A DNA stretch of 64,000 nucleotides, from positions 62,001 through 126,000 of the forward strand of contig CAKQNS010000001.1 in assembly GCA_934255455.1 (NCBI GenBank), written 5' to 3'. The stretch is from an uncultured Alphaproteobacteria bacterium (GTDB lineage: Bacteria; Pseudomonadota; Alphaproteobacteria; Rs-D84). How positions within the stretch are numbered: position 1 is the first letter of the stretch; each line of letters starts with the position of its first letter. The notes below the pieces were generated by a model, which searched no databases, was not told the origin of the DNA, and saw only the letters and a list, made by a program, of their open reading frames with translations. This document shows positions 40,112 to 49,093 of the stretch, in pieces. The translations under genes and the position numbers were made by a program.

Positions 40112-42319
40112 TTATTTCACAGGTTCTAATTCGGTTGTTTCGCCCGTGCGTGGGTCAAAGAATTTTGGCGCGCCAACATATCCCAACGCTGCGTGATGCG
40201 ACGGTACCAAAAATTCGGGCAACGGACTGGATGCGCCCATTTTCATAAACCCGGCCAGACGCGCATCGCTGAACGCCATTTGTTTGTCGGCCTCAATCGG
40301 GCGGTGGTACCAACCCTGGAATATGACCAATTGTTTTTTTGCATCCAATTTCATGATGTCCATTGGGGAATATAACAATTCCTCGCTGGTGGATTCTTTG
40401 CCGTCTTTATCGGTTTTGATTTTCATTTTATAACCCATCATATCGGAAAAACGTTTTGCCGTATCAGGGTCATTTTGGCGCAATACAACCTTGGCTGCGG
40501 TGGTCGATATAATTGTGGCAGCGGCATCGGCACCGTATTTTTCCTGAATCTGGTGCAGGTCCTGGCCAATAATCAGATATGAAACCTGTTGCCCACGGCC
40601 CAGGTCGGGGCCCTGGATAACGGCCTGTAATTTTTGCATTTTTGGCATTTCGTCCAATACGAACAGTACCGGATATGGGCCCAGTTTTTGACCGTCACGA
40701 AACGCCTCGGGTGCGTTGGCCAACAAGAAATTCGTCATCAATTCAATAAATATTCCGGTAATAGGGTTCAATGCCTCGGCATCAACCATATTGATGGACA
40801 GATAAACCGTGACCGGTTTGATTTTTCCGTCGCGTGGGTCAACCAGACCGCGCAAATCGGCAAAATGAAAATCAGAATGGCTGGTCCGGTTGCGCACCGC
40901 CGCATTTCGGAATATGGACAGTCCCGCCATAATTGTTGATAATATGGACCCACGTTCCTTGTCCGGGGTGTTGGCCAATTGGGTCAATTCCAAAATTGCA
41001 CGATGCGCGTATGCATAGCGTCGGGCCTCGTCCACGGCATCCATAAATAAATCTTTCATTGGGTCGGCCATCATAACCATTTGGTCGCCTTGGCGACGAC
41101 GTTCTTCCAAATCTTGGGCAATGGCGATTTGCGATGCGTTTATCCAATCCAAAATCATGGACAGCGATGCCTCGCGTCCACGCCATGCGTCGGGTATATG
41201 GTCCCATGTTCCAATGTGAACATAATTTACCGCGTTTAATTCACCGCGTTGCAATAATGCGTGCGCCGCGTATGCGTTCGGGTCATTTATCATGGCCAGG
41301 TAATAATCAGACAACACAGCCGCATCTTCGTCATCAAATGTGCCGGATGTAATGCGGGCATAGAAATAATCGTCGGCCTTGGCGCGTTCAACCTTGGATA
41401 TAATAAACTGAATCAAACCGGACAGTCCCGCACGCCCGGATATTGTCCAGTGTGGATCCGCACTGGATGATGTTTTGTCGGCAATTAAAACATTGCATAT
41501 AGAATCAACATACAAATCGCGTTGTTCCGTGTTAAACGGCACATGGTCTGGCGACAGCGGGTTCCACGACGGATAATATATGCCGTGCGCCGGGTCATCT
41601 TGGCCCGCCCAATTCATGATAAACACCGGCCCAATTGTTGAACGATACGCGGATGATTTCTGGTACAATTCGGGTTTAGGGTCGTTGATAATCATTGAAA
41701 CATTGTTGCATTCAAATATGGTTGGTAAAACGACACCCTGGGTTTTACCGGTTCCCGGGGGTGCGACGCACAATGTTGATAAACATTCATTCATCATCAG
41801 GGGCTTTTTCTTGAAATACCCCAATACCATCATAAATCCGTTCAGCAATCCCATTTTTTCAATGTCTTCCTTGGATGCCTTGTTCGATGATTTTTCGGCA
41901 AATTTGTCCTTGCCATACGGGTTAAATTCGGTGACCAATGTACTGTCCGCCATAAAATAGTACGCGATAATCGGCAACAGTGGCATTATGCACATAATGT
42001 CGGTGCGCATCAGTGAACGCGAAATCCAACCCGGAATTTCGGCCACAACCGACATGCCACCGGTGGTCAACATATTTATTAAATATATGCGCGTCCATGC
42101 GGCCGATGCCGGCGACCAGCCGTATCGCCAGATGTGTTCGGCAATAAATGCCAATGCGAACGCCAACGCGCATACCAACCAAATACCGATTGCCCACCGC
42201 ATTGTCCAGAATATCTGGGCCATGGGTTTGCGCTGGTGTTCTTTGTATGCGCTGGAATTGAATATATTCAATCCCTTGGACGAACCGCCGGCGGAAAAAA
42301 ACTTGAACTTAGCAGCCAT
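40112..42319 (-). CDS. VirD4/TraG-type coupling ATPase
   Basis: The 735-aa protein is a type IV coupling ATPase of the VirD4/TraG kind, which brings substrates to a type IV secretion channel. It has three N-terminal membrane segments (one is IGIWLVCALAFALAFIA). Walker A APPGTGKTQGVVLPT lies near residue 190, FIMNWAGQDDPAHG follows, and Walker B VLFVLDEMPKM is near residue 530, with IIGQDLHQIQEKYG behind it. Homologous proteins are about 600-700 aa. No other type IV secretion or relaxase gene is in the window; neighbours are core genes, and base use is like theirs. Confidence 0.88.
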   Translation of the reverse strand: MAAKFKFFSAGGSSKGLNIFNSSAYKEHQRKPMAQIFWTMRWAIGIWLVCALAFALAFIAEHIWRYGWSPASAAWTRIYLINMLTTGGMSVVAEIPGWISRSLMRTDIMCIMPLLPIIAYYFMADSTLVTEFNPYGKDKFAEKSSNKASKEDIEKMGLLNGFMMVLGYFKKKPLMMNECLSTLCVAPPGTGKTQGVVLPTIFECNNVSMIINDPKPELYQKSSAYRSTIGPVFIMNWAGQDDPAHGIYYPSWNPLSPDHVPFNTEQRDLYVDSICNVLIADKTSSSADPHWTISGRAGLSGLIQFIISKVERAKADDYFYARITSGTFDDEDAAVLSDYYLAMINDPNAYAAHALLQRGELNAVNYVHIGTWDHIPDAWRGREASLSMILDWINASQIAIAQDLEERRRQGDQMVMMADPMKDLFMDAVDEARRYAYAHRAILELTQLANTPDKERGSILSTIMAGLSIFRNAAVRNRTSHSDFHFADLRGLVDPRDGKIKPVTVYLSINMVDAEALNPITGIFIELMTNFLLANAPEAFRDGQKLGPYPVLFVLDEMPKMQKLQAVIQGPDLGRGQQVSYLIIGQDLHQIQEKYGADAAATIISTTAAKVVLRQNDPDTAKRFSDMMGYKMKIKTDKDGKESTSEELLYSPMDIMKLDAKKQLVIFQGWYHRPIEADKQMAFSDARLAGFMKMGASSPLPEFLVPSHHAALGYVGAPKFFDPRTGETTELEPVK

Positions 42320-42375
42320 TACAGATATGATTATACCAGAAAAATGTTCAATTATAAATCACGAATTATGAATAA

Positions 42376-43029
42376 ATGAAAAATATTCCACGAATTTTTA
42401 TTGGTGAAAATGCCGCGGTTGGTGGTCGCGTGCCGGTTGCGCCCGATGTGGCGCATTACCTGACCCGTGTTATGCGTCGGCACGATTGTTTGGTGTTTGG
42501 TTCTGGTCGCGAATTTATGGCAACATTGTCAGATGATGGGCGATTTTTGAATATTGGTGCCCAGACATCGCACAGTGATCCATCTGGCAATGTTGTTTTA
42601 TATTTTGCACCGATTAAACGCGTGGATGATTTAATCAATATGGCAACACAAATGGGCGTTGCGGCATTTGTTCCTGTTATTACCGAACGTACAACCGCGC
42701 ATCATATAAACTGGGTGCGTATGCAAAAAATCGCGACCGAGGCGGCCGAGCAATCAAACCGCAACAGCGTCCCAGAAATTCGTCCGGAAATAAAATTTGC
42801 CGATTTGGATTTGTCGGGCTTTGTGTTTGCTGATGAACGCGCGGCCTATGGCGCGGCGTTGCCGGACACGGTCAATACCGATAAAATTTTGGTCGGGCCC
42901 GAGGGTGGATTTTCTGACGCCGAATTTGCCGCACTGGATGCGGCGGGTGCGGTCGGAATTTCACTGGGCAAAACAATATTGCGTGCCGAATTGGCGGCGG
43001 CAATTGCGTTGGGGCGCGTGACAAAATGA
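42376..43029 (+). CDS. rsmE: 16S rRNA (uracil(1498)-N3)-methyltransferase RsmE
   Basis: RsmE methylates U1498 of 16S rRNA. The 217-aa SPOUT-fold protein has the N-terminal PUA-like part (RVPVAPDVAHYLTRVMRR), a central MATQMGVAAFVPVITERT, EAAEQSNRNSVPEI, and the knotted SAM site LVGPEGGFSDAEFAAL plus SLGKTILRAELAAAIAL. It is somewhat shorter than the 240-aa norm. It is divergent from the VirD4-like gene and overlaps the next gene by four bases. Confidence 0.92.
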   Translation: MKNIPRIFIGENAAVGGRVPVAPDVAHYLTRVMRRHDCLVFGSGREFMATLSDDGRFLNIGAQTSHSDPSGNVVLYFAPIKRVDDLINMATQMGVAAFVPVITERTTAHHINWVRMQKIATEAAEQSNRNSVPEIRPEIKFADLDLSGFVFADERAAYGAALPDTVNTDKILVGPEGGFSDAEFAALDAAGAVGISLGKTILRAELAAAIALGRVTK

Positions 43030-43724
43030 AAACGCGGATTGCAAAATTTATTGCAGATACCGGCGTCGCATCACGACGCACCGCGGAATCAATGATTGCA
43101 TCTGGTCGTGTGACAGTAAATGGTGCGGTGGTCACAACGCCGGTGTTTTTTGTTGAAGACGCGGACACCGTAAAGATTGATGGTGCCCCCATATCGGTGC
43201 GGACGAAAACCGAACTGTATATGTTTCATAAACCCATTGATACGGTCACAACCGCGTATGACCCGCGTGGTCGCAAAACGATTTATGATTGTTTGCCAAA
43301 AAAATATAAAAACCTGAAATATGTTGGGCGACTGGATTATAAAACGACCGGATTGTTGTTGATGACAAACGACGGTGCGTTGGCGCGAAAACTGACATTG
43401 CCATCGACGAATATTGCACGAACATATATCGCAAATACCGCCGCCACAGATTTATCCGGATTGCGTGCGGCGCGGCGCGGAATGACAATTGATGGAATTA
43501 CATATCGCCCAATGAAAATAGATGATATGGGAAACGGAAATTTACGCGTCACCGTGACCGAGGGGAAAAAGAATGAAATCCGTATAGTTTTGCGCGCATG
43601 TGGTGCGCCGGTGCGGCGTTTACACCGAATATCGTATGGGCCGATAGAATTGGGAAATTTGCCCCCTGAAAAAATTATTCCGGTGCCACAGAAAACGATT
43701 GACGCAATGATAAAATCTTTTTAA
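43026..43724 (+). CDS. Pseudouridine synthase, RsuA/RluB family
   Basis: The 232-aa protein has an N-terminal S4 RNA-binding domain (ASRRTAESMIASGRVTVNGA) and a catalytic domain with GRLDYKTTGLLLMTNDG, where the Asp is the catalytic residue. EGKKNEIRIVLRACGAPVRR and LHRISYGPIELGNLP are also typical. The family modifies 16S U516 or 23S U2605. Which one is not clear from sequence alone; the length and ending favour RluB-like rather than RsuA. It overlaps rsmE by four bases, so the pair forms an rRNA-modification operon. Confidence 0.88.
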   Translation: MKTRIAKFIADTGVASRRTAESMIASGRVTVNGAVVTTPVFFVEDADTVKIDGAPISVRTKTELYMFHKPIDTVTTAYDPRGRKTIYDCLPKKYKNLKYVGRLDYKTTGLLLMTNDGALARKLTLPSTNIARTYIANTAATDLSGLRAARRGMTIDGITYRPMKIDDMGNGNLRVTVTEGKKNEIRIVLRACGAPVRRLHRISYGPIELGNLPPEKIIPVPQKTIDAMIKSF

Positions 43725-43755
43725 TATTTGATTATCAAGGAAGGGAGATTTACTG

Positions 43756-44778
43756 ATGAAAAAACAACCACCAGTGCAACAAAAAAAGAAAACTGTATCG
43801 CGCACCACGCGGGCGACGCGCGCAAATGCACCATTGAAAATTACACCGGTTGTGGAAAATCACAAACAGTGTTTTAATCCGTGGTCGCTGTCTATTTATG
43901 TTTATTGGTTTATAATTTTGTTCTTTATTGCGGCAACATTTTATATCCTGGGACGCAGTCATAACATGCTGAACGCGCCAACAACAGATGCCGCAAATGC
44001 CCCAATCAGTGAAGAGGCATTAAAACAAGCGTCTGATTATTACAACCAGGCAAAGACAAAATTGCTGACGGGTGATACCGATGGCGCAATTGCTGATTTG
44101 ACAACGGCAATTGAATCTGATGCTAATGGGGTTGATGCATACATCCTGCGGGGCGAGGCATATTTGCAATCGGGTGATTATCGCAGTGCGTTAAACGATT
44201 TTAACACGGCAACAGAAAAAGACCCAGTTAATGCCGTTGCATATTATGACCGTGCGTTGTTAAACATCCGATTGGAAGATTACAATTCCGCATTAAGTGA
44301 TATAAACAATGCATTGGCGGCGCAAACCGCCAACCCGTCCGAGGTTCTGCAACTGCGTGATTTGTATGCGCGTCGTGGCCAATTGAACCTGTGGCTGAAA
44401 AATTGGGAGGGCGCAATCGCCGACTATACCAATTCGTTGACACATACAACCGGCGCAATCAGCCCCGCGGTATATGCCGAACGGGCCGAGGCATACACCG
44501 CCGTTGGCAACTATGCCAGTGCAATTGACGATTATGCGACGGCTGTGCGTATAATATCTGAACAGATTCAGGGTACATCAACCGCCGAAGCGCGTGAATC
44601 TTTGTCCAGCAATGCAATGTCTTATTTTGAAAAATCCGCAGCATTGAATTTGAATATGGGCAATACTGAAAATGCGCGTGGCGATTTGAATTCGGCATTG
44701 ACAATAGCCGTTGCATTAAACGATACCGCCAGTATAGAACGATTGACCGGTCTGTTGAACGGACTGCAAAGTGAATAA
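43756..44778 (+). CDS. TPR-repeat protein with a membrane anchor
   Basis: The 340-aa protein has a basic cytosolic tail (MKKQPPVQQKKKTVSRTTRA), one membrane segment near residues 46-68 (WFIILFFIAATFYILGRSH) and five to six TPR units from residue 90 on. One unit reads GDTDGAIADLTTAIESDANG, the next GDYRSALNDFNTATEKDPVN. They should stack into a surface for binding other proteins in the periplasm. It follows the pseudouridine synthase after 31 bases with its own AAGGAAGGGAG ribosome binding site and is ended by a terminator. No specific partner can be named. Confidence 0.75.
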   Translation: MKKQPPVQQKKKTVSRTTRATRANAPLKITPVVENHKQCFNPWSLSIYVYWFIILFFIAATFYILGRSHNMLNAPTTDAANAPISEEALKQASDYYNQAKTKLLTGDTDGAIADLTTAIESDANGVDAYILRGEAYLQSGDYRSALNDFNTATEKDPVNAVAYYDRALLNIRLEDYNSALSDINNALAAQTANPSEVLQLRDLYARRGQLNLWLKNWEGAIADYTNSLTHTTGAISPAVYAERAEAYTAVGNYASAIDDYATAVRIISEQIQGTSTAEARESLSSNAMSYFEKSAALNLNMGNTENARGDLNSALTIAVALNDTASIERLTGLLNGLQSE

Positions 44779-44804
44779 AAAACGCCCCACAGGGGCGTTT
44801 TTTA
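44776..44804 (+). terminator. Intrinsic terminator after the TPR gene
   Basis: AAAACGCCCC/GGGGCGTTTT stem with T-run. Confidence 0.85.
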
Positions 44805-45105
44805 GAGAGCAAAGAGCAACGAGCAGATAGTAATGTAGTGCGCCAGTCGGCGCACTGCTAAAAAGTTCAAAGTTCAGAGTTCAAAGTTCAAAATACTCTC
44901 TTGTCATTGCGAGCGAAGCGCGGCAATCCAGTAAACGACACCCCGGCGCCTCGCACCATCTCTCTCGCCAGAGGGGAACTTGTTCCGCAACATAAAATAC
45001 TCGTCACCACGGCCTTCGTCGGGGTGACGACTAAAAAATAATAACAAGCCTAAAATCCTGGCATTGCTCTCTATATAAAGTGCGCCGTTGGCGCACTTTA
45101 TATAT
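44803..45105. repeat. Dispersed intergenic repeat cluster 8
   Basis: No gene is visible. The region contains AGAGAGCAAAGAGCA, the GTGCGCCAGTCGGCGCAC hairpin, GTTCAAAGTTCAGAG units, the GTCATTGCGAGCGAAGCGCG module, a GTCGTCACCCCGACG-like inverted repeat near 45000-45032, ATTGCTCTCT and a second GTGCGCCGTTGGCGCAC hairpin at 45080-45097. Confidence 0.8.
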
Positions 45106-45138
45106 GCCATGAAAAAACGGGGCGATGCCCCGTTTTTT
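45105..45138 (-). terminator. Terminator of the Skp-like gene
   Basis: AAACGGGGC/GCCCCGTTT stem between A- and T-runs, adjoining the stop codon. Confidence 0.8.
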
Positions 45139-45808
45139 AGAACCCTTTGGGTTTTTCCATTTTCACAGTTGAAACTTTTTTGTTCAACGCTTTGACAACT
45201 TCGTCGGTTATATCCAACTTTTCGGCGTCTTTGCCAATGCGCGCAAAACGACCATCAATTACCAATGACAAATTTTTCTTTGCAATAATGCCTTCGATAA
45301 CCGGATCCAGATGTTTTGTTTGAACCTCGTTCAATGCCTGTTGGAACGATGTTTCAATGCTCTGTGCGCGTTCAGACAAATCGCGTTGCAATTTTGTCAC
45401 GCGGTTTTGATAGTCGACAACGCGGCGCTGTAATGCCTCGCGCGATAAAATGTCCTGGGACTTTTCAATTTCGGATTTTTCTTTTTCCAATGCTTTCTGG
45501 TCTTTGGTCAATTCGTCACGCAGTTTTGATTCATACGATTCTTTCTGTTTGCGCAAAGATTTCAGTGCATCAGCCTCGGTCTGGATTGCGTCCATACGAA
45601 TGACCGCAATGCGCAAATCGGCACCGCGGGCGGCGTCGGTTGATACCGTTTCCAATGCCTGTTCAACCTTGACGGTTTTTTCACCACCAATCGCCGACAG
45701 ACCCCAAATTCCCAACGCAGCAATTACTATGACCACCGCAGCAATAATACCGGTGCGGGCATATTTTTTTGCAGACATATCATTTGTTGTTTTTGTATTG
45801 TTTGCCAT
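45137..45808 (-). CDS. OmpH/Skp-like protein with N-terminal membrane anchor
   Basis: The 223-aa product has a basic start, one hydrophobic segment (GIIAAVVIVIAALGIWGLSA) and then an OmpH/Skp-like domain (residues 80-210): IAVIRMDAIQTEADALKSLR, a long coiled-coil rich in Lys, Glu and Gln, and ending IIAKKNLSLVIDGRFAR. Skp is a periplasmic chaperone for outer-membrane proteins. A fixed anchor instead of a cleaved signal is unusual for Skp. The ATG at 45808 follows AAAGGATGGA, while the more upstream in-frame start lacks a site. It is on its own between two repeat gaps. Confidence 0.7.
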   Translation of the reverse strand: MANNTKTTNDMSAKKYARTGIIAAVVIVIAALGIWGLSAIGGEKTVKVEQALETVSTDAARGADLRIAVIRMDAIQTEADALKSLRKQKESYESKLRDELTKDQKALEKEKSEIEKSQDILSREALQRRVVDYQNRVTKLQRDLSERAQSIETSFQQALNEVQTKHLDPVIEGIIAKKNLSLVIDGRFARIGKDAEKLDITDEVVKALNKKVSTVKMEKPKGF

Positions 45809-45906
45809 ATTTTTCCATCCTTTGTTTTGATTATGGTCGCAGTATAGCAACAAAACATTCAAATGAAAAGTGAAAGTTATTGACAGATAATATTCCTGAT
45901 TTTAAT

Positions 45907-46587
45907 TTACCGCGCGGGGGCAATGCGAATTTCAACCCGACGGTTGGTCAGACGACCAATATCATCCTGGGCGGCAATGGGCCGTGATGCCCCGCGCGCA
46001 ACAATAAACATGCGTGCGGTGTTTATTCCGTGTTGGGCGAAATACACGCCAACGCGGTTTGCCATATCCATGGACAGCGCGTGCGCCTGGGCGGGGCCCA
46101 TTGCGTCGGTATATCCGGCAATTTCGATAAATGTGGCGTTATATTTTTCCAATATTTTAGAAATGGTTTTCAGTGTGTCGGCGCCGGTCGCCGAAATATC
46201 CGGTGCATTCAATTCCATAATCGCATCACGCACCAATATCACAACAACATCGGTGCCGGCGCGTTGAACAGAAATTCCGGGTTTGCGCAATGCGTCATAT
46301 AATGCAAATTCCAATTCAGACATATATTTGACCGCAATCGCGTTATCGTTTGCAACCTTGTCCCCATATTCGGTGGTTGCGCCTGTGGTGTTAGCCGTGA
46401 CCAATGTGCCGCCCGCGCCCAAATAGACGGGGCGCTTTGCCACGCGTGCGGGTTCGGTCATATCTGTAAAACTGGCACCACGCAAATATGTGGGCCACGT
46501 CGTACGATCAGGACTGTGATACGCCATGCATGCGCACAGTGCAATTGTTGATATGGTTACAAAAAATCGTATCAGTTGTTGCATCAT
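45907..46587 (-). CDS. OmpA-domain lipoprotein
   Basis: The 226-aa protein has a lipoprotein signal (FFVTISTIALCAC, lipobox LCAC) and a C-terminal OmpA domain with IAGYTDAMGPAQAHALSMDM and GRLTNRRVEIRI, preceded by an alpha/beta segment of its own. It should bind peptidoglycan at the outer membrane. The start overlaps the stop of the pilin-like gene by four bases, so the two are co-translated. This pairing of an OmpA lipoprotein with a pilin-like protein is uncommon. Confidence 0.75.
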   Translation of the reverse strand: MMQQLIRFFVTISTIALCACMAYHSPDRTTWPTYLRGASFTDMTEPARVAKRPVYLGAGGTLVTANTTGATTEYGDKVANDNAIAVKYMSELEFALYDALRKPGISVQRAGTDVVVILVRDAIMELNAPDISATGADTLKTISKILEKYNATFIEIAGYTDAMGPAQAHALSMDMANRVGVYFAQHGINTARMFIVARGASRPIAAQDDIGRLTNRRVEIRIAPAR

Positions 46588-47042
46588 TCAATAATAAATG
46601 AAACCTGGTTCGCGGGCGCTGACATACATCCCGTGTCGGGATCGGCAATGCGGCCGTTTACCATAACAGATGTCGCCCATGTTGGTGTTGCGGTAATAAA
46701 GTATTCGCATTCGCCACGCGTTAAATCAACCAAATTGATTGAAAAAGATTTTCCATCAACCGATGAACGCACCGACCAATCATTGCCACCGATTGGTGCC
46801 ACATCTGATTTTATTGCGCCGGATTTTATCAAATATTCAACCGATACGCCGGTGTAATCGCCGCGTTGCGATAACAACAATTTTGTGTCGCGCGCAATTT
46901 GTTCCAATATTAAATTTGCAATATGGCGCGATTGATTATTGCGAACCATTTTATACATGCCCAGTGCACTGGCCGTCATAATGCCACCAATGGCCAGAAC
47001 CCCGACTAACTCTATCAATGAACGACCATATTCGGTTTTCAT
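46584..47042 (-). CDS. Type IV pilin-like protein (class III short leader)
   Basis: The 152-aa protein has a prepilin-type start: a short hydrophilic leader (MKTEYG), then RSLIELVGVLAIGGIMTASA, where the Glu at position 5 after the cleavage site is conserved in pilins. The rest is a small globular head with one Cys pair (GECEY and TGCMS) that may form the usual disulfide loop. It starts after dnaX by 19 bases. It belongs with the three large pseudopilin-like genes at 49-53 kb. No pilin assembly ATPase is nearby. Confidence 0.7.
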   Translation of the reverse strand: MKTEYGRSLIELVGVLAIGGIMTASALGMYKMVRNNQSRHIANLILEQIARDTKLLLSQRGDYTGVSVEYLIKSGAIKSDVAPIGGNDWSVRSSVDGKSFSINLVDLTRGECEYFITATPTWATSVMVNGRIADPDTGCMSAPANQVSFIIE

Positions 47043-47061
47043 ATCTATCCCCCCGGTTTTG

Positions 47062-48588
47062 TTATTTAGACGAACCGACTATTTCGGCACCCTCGAATAA
47101 ATCCATGGCACTGGCAACCAATGGGTCGGATTCCAATGCCGCCATATTCTGTTCGGCCGCCGTGTGTGTATGTTGCGATTCAGTTTGGCGCGACAATGTC
47201 CATGCGTGACCGGTTTTATCCTGTAACCATCCGGCCAGACGCGACGCGAATGTTTCATCGCCACCACGGTCAAAGTATGATATTTTGCCGTCTGAAAAAT
47301 CTGTGACCTCGATATTATTATTAAAATACGAATACAGAACGATTTCCTTGGCATCTTTTAATGCGGTGGCCAAATCGGTTGCCGATGAAATTGTCGGTGT
47401 TGTCCGGGCCGGGGGCGCGGGTTTTGCAACCGCTGGTGCGGTCGTGGCATTGCGCTTTAAAATTTCGGAAATTTGTGGCATGTCGGCAATGTGCATCAAC
47501 CGTACAACCAACATATCAAAGCATTGTTTTTGGTTCCCCGTTGCCTGCATTTCGGGAACCGATGCCACCATAACTTGCCATATACGGGACAGGGTGTTTA
47601 ATGAAATCCGGGCATTTATCGCGCGCATTTTTTCGCGTTGGTCGGCCGTGTATGGCGCGGATATTACATCGCCCGCGTGCAATGCGGGGTGCATACGCGT
47701 TGCCCAATGTGTCCATTCCATCATATCGGTCAACAACATCGTTAAATCGGCACCATTGGTGTAAATCTGGTCAACCTTTTCCAGTGCAGCGGCGGTATCG
47801 CCCGACAATATTGTGTCCATAAAATCAACCACAACCCCGCGATCGGCGCGTTTTAACATGTCCAAAACGGCCGTTTCATCAACATGGCCACCGGTTTGTG
47901 CAATTGCCTGGTCCAACAATGACAATCCGTCACGCACAGACCCATCGGCCGCCCGCGCCAGCAATTCGTTCGCCGCATCAGATAATTCTATTTTTTCCTG
48001 GGCCGCAATCCATGCAAAATGCTTTTTCAGTGTTTCAACCGGCACGCGCACCAAATCGAAACGTTGGCATCGTGACAGAATGGTGACCGGCACCTGGCGA
48101 ATTTCGGTTGTGGCCAAAATAAATATCAAATGGGCAGGTGGTTCTTCCAATGTTTTCAGCAATGCATTCCACGCCTGTTTTGATAACATGTGCGCTTCGT
48201 CGATGATATAAACCTTGTACCGGCCGTTGGTTGGGCGATATTGCGCCGCGTCCAAAATATCGCGCATATTATCCACACCCGTGTGTGATGCCGCGTCGAT
48301 TTCCATAACATCAATATGTTGGCCGGCCGCAATTGCACGACAATTTTCGCACACCCCGCATGGTGTCGCGGTTGGGCCGTCGGACGACAGGCAATTCAGC
48401 GCCTTGGCCAAAATACGGGCGGTACTGGTTTTGCCAGTCCCGCGAATTCCAGTGAAAATATACGCATGTGCAATGCGCCCAGTATTGATTGCGGTGGTTA
48501 ATGTTTTGACCAAAACATCCTGGCCAATCAGTGATTGAAAATCTTGACTGCGGTATTTGCGTGCTAAAACTGTGTAATTGCTGTCCAT
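47062..48588 (-). CDS. dnaX: DNA polymerase III subunit gamma/tau
   Basis: DnaX is the clamp-loader motor. The 508-aa product has LARKYRSQDFQSLIGQDVLV, Walker A TGIRGTGKTSTARI near residue 45, a zinc-binding CxxxxxxxxCxxC (CGVCENCRAI among them), the DEAHMLS Walker B region and the SRCQRFDL sensor motif. The tau part is shorter than in E. coli (643 aa). A Pro/Ala-rich linker from residue 385 on precedes the C-terminal domain. It is followed by pilin-like and lipoprotein genes on the same strand; recR and ybaB, its usual neighbours, are not adjacent. Confidence 0.95.
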   Translation of the reverse strand: MDSNYTVLARKYRSQDFQSLIGQDVLVKTLTTAINTGRIAHAYIFTGIRGTGKTSTARILAKALNCLSSDGPTATPCGVCENCRAIAAGQHIDVMEIDAASHTGVDNMRDILDAAQYRPTNGRYKVYIIDEAHMLSKQAWNALLKTLEEPPAHLIFILATTEIRQVPVTILSRCQRFDLVRVPVETLKKHFAWIAAQEKIELSDAANELLARAADGSVRDGLSLLDQAIAQTGGHVDETAVLDMLKRADRGVVVDFMDTILSGDTAAALEKVDQIYTNGADLTMLLTDMMEWTHWATRMHPALHAGDVISAPYTADQREKMRAINARISLNTLSRIWQVMVASVPEMQATGNQKQCFDMLVVRLMHIADMPQISEILKRNATTAPAVAKPAPPARTTPTISSATDLATALKDAKEIVLYSYFNNNIEVTDFSDGKISYFDRGGDETFASRLAGWLQDKTGHAWTLSRQTESQHTHTAAEQNMAALESDPLVASAMDLFEGAEIVGSSK

Positions 48589-48644
48589 GCCAAACTTCCT
48601 TTTGTTCCCCAGGATAGCAAAGCACGGCTAAATTTCAACAATTT

Positions 48645-48947
48645 TTACTTCAAATCAGTAATAAATTCGGGCAATGGTGTGTCGTCGTCATCGGATGCAG
48701 AATTGTCGTCGGTATCGACCGATACGGCGGCCGCGGCTTTATCGGCCGGTGTGCGTGCGCCGTCAATTTTATCCTGTTCGGCGGCAACAATGCGACCGTA
48801 GTGTTCGGCGGCCTGCAACAGGCGTTCGCGTTCAATTTCGTCCGATGTTTGACGCGCCTGGTCAATGTATTGTTTACGTTTCTGGCGCCATTTATGACAA
48901 CGTTGAATCATCATTCCGACGGACTGCTGGTTTTTTTTGTTTTGCAT
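48645..48947 (-). CDS. DUF4167-domain protein
   Basis: The 100-aa protein has WRQKRKQYIDQARQTSDEIE followed by RERLLQAAEHYGRIVAAEQ, which fits the DUF4167 pattern (Y-x-x-LA-x-x-A and AENYxQHAEHYxRI) seen in alphaproteobacteria as an RNA-binding-like, basic N-terminus. The C-terminus is acidic (DDNSASDDDDTPLPEF). It is shorter than most members (150-300 aa), which usually have a long Asn/Arg-rich head. It lies 56 bases upstream of dnaX on the same strand. Function is unknown. Confidence 0.65.
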   Translation of the reverse strand: MQNKKNQQSVGMMIQRCHKWRQKRKQYIDQARQTSDEIERERLLQAAEHYGRIVAAEQDKIDGARTPADKAAAAVSVDTDDNSASDDDDTPLPEFITDLK

Positions 48948-49093
48948 TTTTATTACTTGTGTTTCAGGAAATAATTTCAGACGATTTTATATCGCCAACT
49001 TCTTTTCAGCATCCGAATGTTAAAGCATCTGAAAACTGATTGCAATATTTTTTTTCAATTGCTATTCTGTTGAATATGTAGGAGGGCGCATCA

